NCBI RefSeq assembly: GCF_006539165.1 | Contig: NZ_BJMM01000043.1 | Location: 1 to 55,686 of the forward strand | Direction of reading: 5' to 3' | Origin: Streptomyces cacaoi | GTDB taxonomy: Bacteria; Actinomycetota; Actinomycetes; Streptomycetales; Streptomycetaceae | DNA length: 55,686 nt | Shown: one piece after another, positions 36,772 to 43,777 of the stretch | Numbering within the stretch: position 1 is the first letter of the stretch | How the letters are laid out: each line of letters starts with the position of its first letter | Translations under genes and position numbers: made by a program | Notes under the pieces: model-generated | What the model was told of the DNA's origin: nothing | The model's input: the letters and a program-made list of their open reading frames with translations, nothing else | The model's database searches: none

Positions 36772-37677
36772 TCAGCAGAGGTAGGCCACCAGCTGCCGCA
36801 GCACGTACGCGGCGTTACGTGCCGCGAGCCCGTGATAGCCGTGGCCCTTTTGCTCGTCCGCGTTGTCCGATACACCACGAACCACAATCCAGCCCGGGTT
36901 GACCGCACCATGGACCGAGTTCTCCTGCCAGTACTGACTCAGTCCGCCGGCTTCCATATCGACCGCAAGGACCTTCTCGTGGTAGCCCGTGAGGTACTGC
37001 CGAATATCACTTTCCCGGTCTGCGATCACGGCTTCGCCGGACCCGATCACCCCCGGGTAGACGGCGTACGACTCCGACGCGTACGACGGGTCCTGCCCGT
37101 AGATGCTCGCGGGGGTCCCATTGTCCGCGAAATAGGCGTTCACGGCGTGGACGACCGGCGCGGGCGCTTGTCGGTGCTCCCCTCGGCGCCGAACCTCCCC
37201 GCCTCCGTTGATCTTGCGGTTCTCGTAGTAGACGACGTCGGTCGAAACGATGACATTGCCCACGCGAGCGTGTTCATCGTGGATCCCGCCGCCCACGCCG
37301 ACCAAGGCCCACACTCGTGGGTTGTAGTGGCGTCGGAGGTTCTCCAGCGCACCCATCGCCGACCGTTGTCCCTGGCTTTGGCTCTGTGTGGCCACCACGC
37401 GAACCGTCGCATCCGGTGTCGTGTAGCTGCCCCTGTAGAAGTACAGCCCGCTGCTCTCCTTGTGACGCTCCAGCTTCAATTCGTCCCGTACAGCCTGGAG
37501 TTCCTCGCTGAGGATCGTGACCACTCCGATGTCCCAGGCCGGTTCCTCCTTCTCACTGGGGCGAAGAATGGGCTCTTCCGCCGGTGCACCCGCGGACACC
37601 TGAGCTCGTTCACCGATGGCGTTGTTGCTGAAGCTGTTGCCGTCTCCACGGCTGATGATGCCTCGATTGATCGTCAT
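36772..37677 (-). CDS. PNP/MTAN-fold nucleoside phosphorylase with N-terminal signalling motif
   Basis: Protein of 301 residues. Residues about 45-300 are a PNP/UDP phosphorylase (MTAN-like) domain: 'DIGVVTILSEELQAVRDEL', 'VWALVGVGGGIHDEHARVGN', 'VIVSTDVVYYENRKI', 'VLAVDMEAGGLSQYW' (ribose-contacting Glu in MEAG) and 'VVRGVSDNADEQKGHGYH' with the catalytic Asp. Residues 6-26 are a separate Gly/Asn/Ser motif ending FSNNAIGERAQ that recurs at the C-terminus of the upstream membrane protein. ATG 37677 overlaps that gene's stop (ATGA). PNP-fold enzymes are known effectors in bacterial conflict systems, acting on nucleotides or NAD-related molecules. Substrate here is unknown. The fold is secure; the effector role is inferred. 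Confidence 0.83.
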   Translation of the reverse strand: MTINRGIISRGDGNSFSNNAIGERAQVSAGAPAEEPILRPSEKEEPAWDIGVVTILSEELQAVRDELKLERHKESSGLYFYRGSYTTPDATVRVVATQSQSQGQRSAMGALENLRRHYNPRVWALVGVGGGIHDEHARVGNVIVSTDVVYYENRKINGGGEVRRRGEHRQAPAPVVHAVNAYFADNGTPASIYGQDPSYASESYAVYPGVIGSGEAVIADRESDIRQYLTGYHEKVLAVDMEAGGLSQYWQENSVHGAVNPGWIVVRGVSDNADEQKGHGYHGLAARNAAYVLRQLVAYLC

Positions 37678-39434
37678 CTGCTTCCTCCACTGCCTTGGCT
37701 GCTCTGACCTGCCGGCTGATTCGCCGCACCGCCCGACTGAGCTCCGTCACCTACCGCGTTGTTACTGAAGGTGTTGTTGTCGCCGAAGTTGAAGATTCCA
37801 CTGTTGATGATTTTGAGTGCTCGGTCATTGAACTCGGAGTTGTCCACATCATTGGCTGCCAGGAAGTCGCTCGCGGCCCTCAGCAACCGCCGCTCGATGG
37901 TCTTCATCCGGCCCAGGATGTCGCTCTTCTCCAGCTGGATCTTGGACCACGCCTGGGCAGCCTTCTCCCTGATGCTGACCCGGGTGCCGATCAGGACGTT
38001 ACGGATCGGCGACATGGTGAGATCGCAGGGCAGGAGAACGGATTTTCCCAGCGCATAGAGGTAGCGGATGATCCGCCATGAGCGCGGGATCTCCTTGGGG
38101 AGAGCGACCATTTCCCGCAGCGCTGCCCAAACCACAGCGATTGCTCCGTTGTGGCCGAACTCCTCCGCGTATTGGAATGATCTCGGTGTGTGTGCAAGGA
38201 CGCACGCTGCTGTGGAGATGCTCAAGGTCCGCCCCTGCAAGCTGACTCGCAGCAGAACGGTCGCGACGAACTCCGCGCCTTCCACAGGAGTACTGATCTC
38301 CAGAAAGTGGTGCTGTTTGGACCCCGGCGTATCGATGATGGCATGCAGGTCCTTCTCATCGATATGCGCGGGGAAGAGCCCGCGGTCGGCCGCCACATCG
38401 GTCTCCGCCACATAGATGCGGTCCCGGACGTGCGTGGGAAGACGGACCTCCCCGTTGTCGGTGTCCAGTTGCCGAACCGCCTCCCGCAGGTACTCGACCA
38501 ACTCATGGGCCTGGAAGGGAGGTACAGGATGCTCACACTCGTGCAACGGGGCCTCGTCGCTCCCAGGGCGCAGCAACTGGATACATATCGGGGGGTTCCA
38601 GTGGTAGACCAGTTCACCGGCCCCGATGAACGGTGACTCGTCCCCGAAGAGCGTGAACCTGGTGAGGTCGTCCTCGTCCTCACAATGTCTCGGGCGCTGG
38701 TAGACAGCGCAGATGTGCCTCTGCTGTGCGTCCGCCACGCGCTGCCGTGCAGACAATCGCCTCGGCCTGAGGTGCGGTGCGCGCAATATGTGGTTCAGCG
38801 TCATCTGTCGTACAGCGCCGACAGTGAGGCATGAGGCCACGATCGCCCCTGCCGAGCAGAGGGCCGGGAAAGCCTGGGCCGGATAGAGAACCGCGACGAT
38901 CAGTCCGGTGACCACCAGAGCGAGGGCGAGAGTTCCGATCTTCCTGTACGCGCGTATCTTCTCCGAGTACTTGAGTCGACCCGCATGTTTCCAGGTGATC
39001 AGCAGAGCCATCAGGCTTCGGTGCTCTCGTGCGGATCCCAGTCCGCGTCGCTTGGAACCCCGTTTGAGCCTCGGTTCCGACTCTGCCCTACGCAGCAGAA
39101 CGGCAACATGAAGCAGCCACAGGAGGGCCAGTCCGCAGGTGACCAGAATGGTGGCAGGTAACGCCCCCGCGAGAGCGGGAACCACCGTGGCTCCGATCAC
39201 CGCGACACGGAGCAGCACATTCAGCGTCGCGGCGCGCCAGGCGTGACGCATCACCGGAACGATGTCGAACCCGTAGGAGGGAGCAACCCTGCGATGTGGA
39301 GCGGTGCACACCTCGTCGATCACGAGGTCACGGAACCGTTCATCCACGTGCACCCCGGCGCATAAGTGACGCGTGGCAGCAGTGGTTTCCTCGACCGCTT
39401 CCACGGCTGGTACCGGCGCATCGGAAGTCATCAC
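37674..39434 (-). CDS. Four-helix membrane protein with C-terminal signalling motif
   Basis: Protein of 586 residues with no family I recognise. Two hydrophobic helix pairs lie at about 70-115 and 168-205 ('IGTLALALVVTGLIVAVLYP'). A large cytoplasmic domain of mixed alpha/beta follows (about 230-540) with 'FIGAGELVYHWNPPICIQLL' and 'DRIYVAETDVAADRG'. Residues 546-566 form a Gly/Asn/Phe motif ('NFGDNNTFSNNAVG' core) that also opens the downstream phosphorylase. The last 20 residues are Gly/Ser/Gln-rich. GTG 39434 or ATG 39431 may start it. The layout suggests a membrane sensor whose tail recruits the phosphorylase. Base composition is clearly lower in GC than in the flanking core genes. Confidence 0.7.
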   Translation of the reverse strand: MMTSDAPVPAVEAVEETTAATRHLCAGVHVDERFRDLVIDEVCTAPHRRVAPSYGFDIVPVMRHAWRAATLNVLLRVAVIGATVVPALAGALPATILVTCGLALLWLLHVAVLLRRAESEPRLKRGSKRRGLGSAREHRSLMALLITWKHAGRLKYSEKIRAYRKIGTLALALVVTGLIVAVLYPAQAFPALCSAGAIVASCLTVGAVRQMTLNHILRAPHLRPRRLSARQRVADAQQRHICAVYQRPRHCEDEDDLTRFTLFGDESPFIGAGELVYHWNPPICIQLLRPGSDEAPLHECEHPVPPFQAHELVEYLREAVRQLDTDNGEVRLPTHVRDRIYVAETDVAADRGLFPAHIDEKDLHAIIDTPGSKQHHFLEISTPVEGAEFVATVLLRVSLQGRTLSISTAACVLAHTPRSFQYAEEFGHNGAIAVVWAALREMVALPKEIPRSWRIIRYLYALGKSVLLPCDLTMSPIRNVLIGTRVSIREKAAQAWSKIQLEKSDILGRMKTIERRLLRAASDFLAANDVDNSEFNDRALKIINSGIFNFGDNNTFSNNAVGDGAQSGGAANQPAGQSSQGSGGSR

Positions 39435-39458
39435 GCTGCCCCCCGCCTCGCAAGCTTA

Positions 39459-39506
39459 AGGTTGACGTGACCATAAGTGTCGCAAGCGTTTAAGTCAACA
39501 TGACCT
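39459..39506. promoter_or_regulatory. Shared inverted repeat between divergent promoters
   Basis: AGGTTGACGTGACC at 39459-39472 and AGTCAACATGACCT at 39493-39506 are related 14-mers in opposite orientation (AGGT at the outer left, ACCT at the outer right, TTGAC/GTCAA inside). They fill the 84-base gap between the membrane-protein gene and the Nudix regulator. The right site is 12 bases before the regulator start, a typical autoregulated arrangement. Confidence 0.6.
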
Positions 39507-39518
39507 TTAGGGGTTCCG

Positions 39519-40238
39519 GTGGACGAGTGGCTGAAGCACTCCACAGAGGTGGAAGCGTCGTGGGTGACGGCGGACCTGACGATCTTCACGGTCCGGGAGG
39601 GCCAATTGATGGTCCTCCTGGTCGAACGCGGGGTGGAACCCTTCCTGGGCCGGCCCGCCCTGCCCGGCGGATACATCCAGAAGGACGAGACCCTGCGCGA
39701 AGGGGCCCTGCGTGAACTCTGGGAGGAAGCAGGGATCGACGGCAGGCGACTGCACCTGGAGCAGTTGGGCGCCTACGGGGAGCCTCGACGCGACCCCCGA
39801 GGAAGGGTGGTCACGATCGCCTACCTGGCGCTGGGGCCCGACCTCCCCGCGCCCGTGGGCGGCACCGACGCCGAGCGTGCCTACTGGGCCCCGGTCGCCC
39901 AACTGCAAAGCGACGCACAAGCGTTGGCGTTCGACCACGCGGAAATCCTTTCCGACGCCTTGGAAGAGGTCCGCACGAAACTCGAGTACACGGCTGTCGC
40001 CACAGCATTTTGCGGAGACTCATTCACCCTGAGTGAGCTCCGTAAGGTCTACGAGGTGATCTGGGGGCAGGTGCTCGACCCGAGCAACTTCCGTCGCAAG
40101 GTGCTCAACACACCGGGATTCGTCCAACCGACGGGAGAACAACGACTGCCTCCCACAGGACGCCCAGCCGCCCTCTACCGCCGGGGTACCGCCTGGCTGC
40201 TCAGCCCGCCCCTGCTACGGGGCGGCCAACAGTCGTAG
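39519..40238 (+). CDS. NrtR-type Nudix/winged-helix regulator
   Basis: Protein of 239 residues. The N-terminal Nudix domain has a complete box (G-x5-E-x7-REUxEExGU) in 'GGYIQKDETLREGALRELWE' plus EAGI. The C-terminal winged helix reads 'FTLSELRKVYEVIWGQVLDP', 'SNFRRKVLNTPGFVQPTG'. This is the NrtR architecture, whose members sense ADP-ribose or related nucleotides and control NAD metabolism. Because the Nudix box is intact, hydrolysis of ADP-ribose or a relative is possible as well as sensing. GTG 39519 begins MDEWLKHSTEVEASWVTADL. It is divergent from the membrane-protein/phosphorylase operon, not from NAD genes, so it probably controls that operon. Confidence 0.85.
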   Translation: MDEWLKHSTEVEASWVTADLTIFTVREGQLMVLLVERGVEPFLGRPALPGGYIQKDETLREGALRELWEEAGIDGRRLHLEQLGAYGEPRRDPRGRVVTIAYLALGPDLPAPVGGTDAERAYWAPVAQLQSDAQALAFDHAEILSDALEEVRTKLEYTAVATAFCGDSFTLSELRKVYEVIWGQVLDPSNFRRKVLNTPGFVQPTGEQRLPPTGRPAALYRRGTAWLLSPPLLRGGQQS

Positions 40239-40590
40239 GCCACACCGTGGCAGCCGGTCCCAACCTCCGTACCGTCGGTCGACCATCCGGGGCAGGCAAT
40301 CCGATGCGAAACCGGATCAGCCGGCCGAGGCTCGCCGATCACAGGGAGGCCGGATCCGGCACAGAACAGAGCGGATGGCCATCCCGAACAGGAACGGCCA
40401 CCCGCTCTGTCGTTCTGACGACCCAGGCCGGCGAAACAGCGTCCGCCTCATGAGGGGATTGGACATCGAAGTACGGCCCAGGAACTCTGCCGACCTGGCT
40501 GTGCGACGCCGGGACTCGGTACCGGTGCGCAGCGGATGCATGTCCAGGCGAAGTCAATCGGCTGTCTGGTCGTCCCAAAAGGGAGCCTGC
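40239..40590. other. Gap after the Nudix regulator
   Basis: No gene is seen in this 352-base gap between convergent genes. It contains the hairpin at 40366-40410; nothing else stands out. Confidence 0.5.
40366..40410. terminator. Hairpin between convergent genes
   Basis: ACAGAGCGGATGGCC (40366-40380) pairs with GGCCACCCGCTCTGT (40396-40410) with one mismatch around a 15-base loop. It could terminate the Nudix gene. Confidence 0.65.
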
Positions 40591-40875
40591 TCAGTCGTTT
40601 TGACTGGGTCCGTGCTCTTCTCGTCGCGCTTCCGGACCTTCCGGGTTGTGATTCTCCCCACCGCAGGAGTCCACCGCAGGCGCGCCCGGGCGCGAGGAGC
40701 TTCCCAAGGCGCTCGGCGGGTTGGACTCGATACCGTTGCTCAGTTCCCGTCGCACCTGCCGCCAAGCGCGGATGATCTGCGGCAGCTTCGAAAGGACTTC
40801 GCTGATCTGCGTCAGCAGTAACGTGAAGCAACCGAACACGGCAAGGATGACCAAGGTCAAGTCGTCCCACTTCAT
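40591..40875 (-). CDS. Small single-helix membrane protein
   Basis: Protein of 94 residues, unknown. One hydrophobic helix near the N-terminus ('LTLVILAVFGCFTLLLTQIS') is followed by an amphipathic basic segment 'LPQIIRAWRQVRREL' and a disordered Ser/Pro/Glu-rich tail. ATG 40875 (MKWDDLTLV) is chosen because it directly precedes the helix; the frame is open further upstream. The upstream DNA carries a perfect 7-bp inverted repeat. It is too short and plain to assign a role; a small membrane regulator or toxin are both possible. Confidence 0.5.
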   Translation of the reverse strand: MKWDDLTLVILAVFGCFTLLLTQISEVLSKLPQIIRAWRQVRRELSNGIESNPPSALGSSSRPGAPAVDSCGGENHNPEGPEARREEHGPSQND

Positions 40876-40954
40876 GATGCTGTCTCTGCCTTCTGCTGGG
40901 CCGTAGCACGCCGACGCGGACCGGTATGGGACCAAGTGACTGATTCTGACATCA

Positions 40955-40973
40955 GTGTTGTTTCCGACAACAC
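40955..40973. promoter_or_regulatory. Inverted repeat GTGTTGT-N5-ACAACAC
   Basis: A perfect 7-bp inverted repeat with a 5-base spacer in an AT-richer stretch, 80 bases upstream of the small membrane-protein gene. It resembles an operator; no regulator can be assigned, though the HTH gene at 42731 is nearby. Confidence 0.45.
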
Positions 40974-41136
40974 ATGCGGTGGCATCGGCGGCCAACTGGA
41001 CAAACTGTTCTCGAACTCTGCAATTTCTCGAAACCGTGGCTCCGCCGATTTTCGTGAATCCAAATACATCGAGGGGGTCCATCGATGCCGGATTCTTTGC
41101 GCAATGGGCTGTCGCGCGGACCGGCCTGGCACAGCA

Positions 41137-42552
41137 CTAACCGAGTCGGAACCGGTACGAGATCCAGTCGAGGGCATCTGCCCCCAACCGATCGGGGGAT
41201 TCGAGCAGTGCAGCCTCGACTGCCGCGAGATCCTCCAACGTGTCGGGAGCGCTCGAACGGTCCAGCACGGCGAGACACTCCATCGCCGAAGCAACGGTTT
41301 CGGTCCAGCCGGGCATCCCGAAGTGGGTAGGGGCTTTGCACACAGCCGAGGCGGCTCTGTGCAACAGAGCCGCACGCCAGCCTTGTTCACGCATCACCTC
41401 AGCGGTGAGCCAGACCTGGTCGTCGATGTTCTGGACGAACTCCGCCACAGGCCCGGATACCATCCCCAGCCTGAAGCACGAGCCGCCGGCCCACGGAAGA
41501 TCCAAGTCGGAAGCGACGGCCACGAACGCAAGCAGTGCCTCAGGACCGAGGTTCCGTGCGGCCATCAACGCCGCTCGGGCCCTGCGGTGCAGGTCGACGC
41601 TCTGTGCCAAGACTTCCCCCTGGCTGGGCCGGTCATCGGCCACGTCGACACAGTCCAGCAGCCCGTCACGCCAGGTGTCGGCGACCAAACCGACCGCCGC
41701 GACATTCACCAGTTCCTCTGTGTCACCTGGATCAAGGCCGAAGCGCGCCAGAACGGCGGAAGCGTACTCCTCGACATCCGGCAGTGCTGGGCGCTTCGCT
41801 TCGATCGCCGACTTCTCCGACAGAGCTTCCACCCGTGGTGACAGAGGGGTGGGCCCCGGCCGCTCCACGGCGATTCCGTGCTCCGTCAGATCGTCGAAAA
41901 CAGCGTCCGGCCCGCAGTCGATGTGTGAGGAATCATGGCGCCCGGTGCAGCCTTCCGGGCACTCGAACTCCGCGCACATCTCCGGCTCCGCGGGTTGGGC
42001 CTCGTTGAGCACGTGGTAGGCGAGCCGCTCCGCTACCGCCTCCCTCGCCGTCATCATGGCCAAGTCGAGGCGGAACGCTCCGTCCTTCAGCCCTGGATCT
42101 TCGCGATCCACAGAGGCAGGCGGTTCAGGCATCTCCGGGACCCATGTGTATGCCGATTCCAGCGAGATCAGCAGCCAGGCGATCCTCAACGCCTCCACAT
42201 CATCGTCTTGTGCCAGCTCGGCCACGGCCTCCGCAGCGTGCCGCACGCCGTCAAGACGAGACAGGTGCTGTGTACGCGCTGATAGCCAAGCAGCAGACTC
42301 TGCTCGCGCCTGCTCGGCGCCCCGGGCCCGAGCGAGGTCTCTGGTGCGTCTCGCTTGGACAACCAGCCGGGTCAGACAGGGACGACACCCGAACAGTCCC
42401 GATGTCGGGGTCGGGCCGAGCGGTACGGCAGCTAGGTCCTCACCGAACGTGGCATCACACAGACAGCAGTCCAGGGCCCCCACCTGGCGAGATGTGGGGA
42501 TGCTGGGCAAGGCGGCGCGGATGGTGTCGCGCGCGTAGGCAGGGATGTGCAC
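41137..42552 (-). CDS. Unknown protein with N-terminal CxxC pairs
   Basis: Protein of 471 residues, not recognised. Near the N-terminus 'LDCCLCDATFGE' and 'GLFGCRPCLTRLVVQARRTR' provide two CxxC pairs spaced like a zinc ribbon. A second Cys cluster ('CAEFECPEGCTGRHDSSHID', about residues 195-215) may bind another metal. The remainder is alpha-helical and acidic. GTG 42552 is preferred because GAGGAG lies 7 bases upstream; an ATG at 42597 in the same frame would add 15 residues but lacks a ribosome site. It is divergent from an HTH regulator across 178 bases, and the two may form a functional pair. Confidence 0.6.
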   Translation of the reverse strand: MHIPAYARDTIRAALPSIPTSRQVGALDCCLCDATFGEDLAAVPLGPTPTSGLFGCRPCLTRLVVQARRTRDLARARGAEQARAESAAWLSARTQHLSRLDGVRHAAEAVAELAQDDDVEALRIAWLLISLESAYTWVPEMPEPPASVDREDPGLKDGAFRLDLAMMTAREAVAERLAYHVLNEAQPAEPEMCAEFECPEGCTGRHDSSHIDCGPDAVFDDLTEHGIAVERPGPTPLSPRVEALSEKSAIEAKRPALPDVEEYASAVLARFGLDPGDTEELVNVAAVGLVADTWRDGLLDCVDVADDRPSQGEVLAQSVDLHRRARAALMAARNLGPEALLAFVAVASDLDLPWAGGSCFRLGMVSGPVAEFVQNIDDQVWLTAEVMREQGWRAALLHRAASAVCKAPTHFGMPGWTETVASAMECLAVLDRSSAPDTLEDLAAVEAALLESPDRLGADALDWISYRFRLG

Positions 42553-42730
42553 AGGGCAGCTCCTCGGGTGGCGGCGCTCCAGCAGCGCCTTTCCCATGCT
42601 CGCCCCGTCATTTGGCCGTAAGTCACGGTTTGCCAGCCGGGCGGCATACTTGCCGAAAGCTGACTCGTCGTCGGTTTGCAGCTCCTAGGGTGCTGACAAA
42701 ACTTGACGCACCGACCAGGAGGAACCGGAT

Positions 42731-43693
42731 TTGGCTGCCCCTACCACGCCACCCGAACCGGTCGGCCCACACCGGGAACTGGTCGAGGCGCTCCAGGAAC
42801 TGCACCGTGCGGCGGGCCTGTTGAGCTTTCGGAAGGTGAGCAAACTCATCCGTGGCCGCGATGATCGGCTGTCGGCAGCCAGCCACGAGAGTGTGCGGTC
42901 CGCCGTCAGCGGGTTACGCGTTCCACGTTGGGAAACCGTCCACGACATCGTCATGGTCCTGGCAGGTCTATGCAGCCCACCCCGGAGCGAGGAGGCCGAG
43001 ACGGGCAGGTTCCTCCCCCTCTGGCGAGCGATCCGCGAAGGGGAAGCCGGCGCGCTCAAGTCCTTCCAAGAACTGGTTCACGGCGGTTGGGGAGGTGAGG
43101 ACGGCACGTTCACCCCGGAGATGATCATGGGGGTGTTGATCAATCCCTTCAGCGCCATCGAGATCCATCCTTCGCTCGCCGCTCCCCACGAGCCGCTGGT
43201 GTCCGAGGATCAATGGGTTCATGCGATGGTGCGGCACATTGAGGAGCATGGCGCCGAACATACGTTGCGCATCCTGTTGCACACGTTGAAAGGCGACTAC
43301 GTCGGGGCAGACGAGGGCGCGCCGTTTGGCTACCGCAACCCCGACCGGGAAGCCATGGAGGCATATGCCGCCTTCCAATACGGCTGCCAGGAAAGTCTCC
43401 GGCGACTAAGTCGCGAGCCCAACCTCCTCGCGCAGTCGATCCGCGCGATGCACGCGGACGAAACCATGGACCGGGACGACCGGGCGAAGATGCTGGAGAA
43501 CGAGTCGGACCTGAGCTTGATGCGCGAAGTGATGACCGTGACTCCGGAGACCTGGGACGAAGTGTCGGAGGAGGCGCAACACATGGTGTGCGGCTACCTG
43601 ATCAAGCAGATCAGTCCGGCCGGGCCACTCAGGCTTCCCGACGACGAGCGATTCCACATCACTTGGCGCGTCCCCGAACCGCCCACGGCATGA
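42731..43693 (+). CDS. HTH (XRE-like) regulator of unknown role
   Basis: Protein of 320 residues. The N-terminal 75 residues contain a helix-turn-helix of the actinobacterial XRE-like kind: 'LVEALQELHRAAGLLSFRKV', 'SHESVRSAVSGLRVPRWETV' and 'HDIVMVLAGLCSPPRSEEAE'. The remaining 240 residues are helical with 'VHAMVRHIEEHGAEHTLRIL' and no family I can name. The start is TTG 42731, with AGGAGG at 42717-42722 (8-base spacer), an infrequent start codon that may limit expression. It is divergent from the CxxC protein and convergent with glnA. Confidence 0.65.
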   Translation: MAAPTTPPEPVGPHRELVEALQELHRAAGLLSFRKVSKLIRGRDDRLSAASHESVRSAVSGLRVPRWETVHDIVMVLAGLCSPPRSEEAETGRFLPLWRAIREGEAGALKSFQELVHGGWGGEDGTFTPEMIMGVLINPFSAIEIHPSLAAPHEPLVSEDQWVHAMVRHIEEHGAEHTLRILLHTLKGDYVGADEGAPFGYRNPDREAMEAYAAFQYGCQESLRRLSREPNLLAQSIRAMHADETMDRDDRAKMLENESDLSLMREVMTVTPETWDEVSEEAQHMVCGYLIKQISPAGPLRLPDDERFHITWRVPEPPTA

Positions 43694-43725
43694 CTCCGCC
43701 TGCCTCTCGCAGGGATCCCTCACAC

Positions 43726-43762
43726 CGAAGGCCGCCACCCCAATACAGGGCGGCGGCCTTCG
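43726..43762. terminator. Hairpin between HTH gene and glnA
   Basis: CGAAGGCCGCC (43726-43736) pairs perfectly with GGCGGCCTTCG (43752-43762) around a 15-base loop. Placed between two convergent stops, it can serve both genes. Confidence 0.7.
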
Positions 43763-43777
43763 AAGAAAAGCCTCGAA

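Noticed and set aside
36544..36911. Extended start at 36911 for the PLD-like membrane protein
   Set aside because: It would run back through the stop region of the phosphorylase gene. ATG 36722 has an AGGAGA site and directly precedes the membrane helices.
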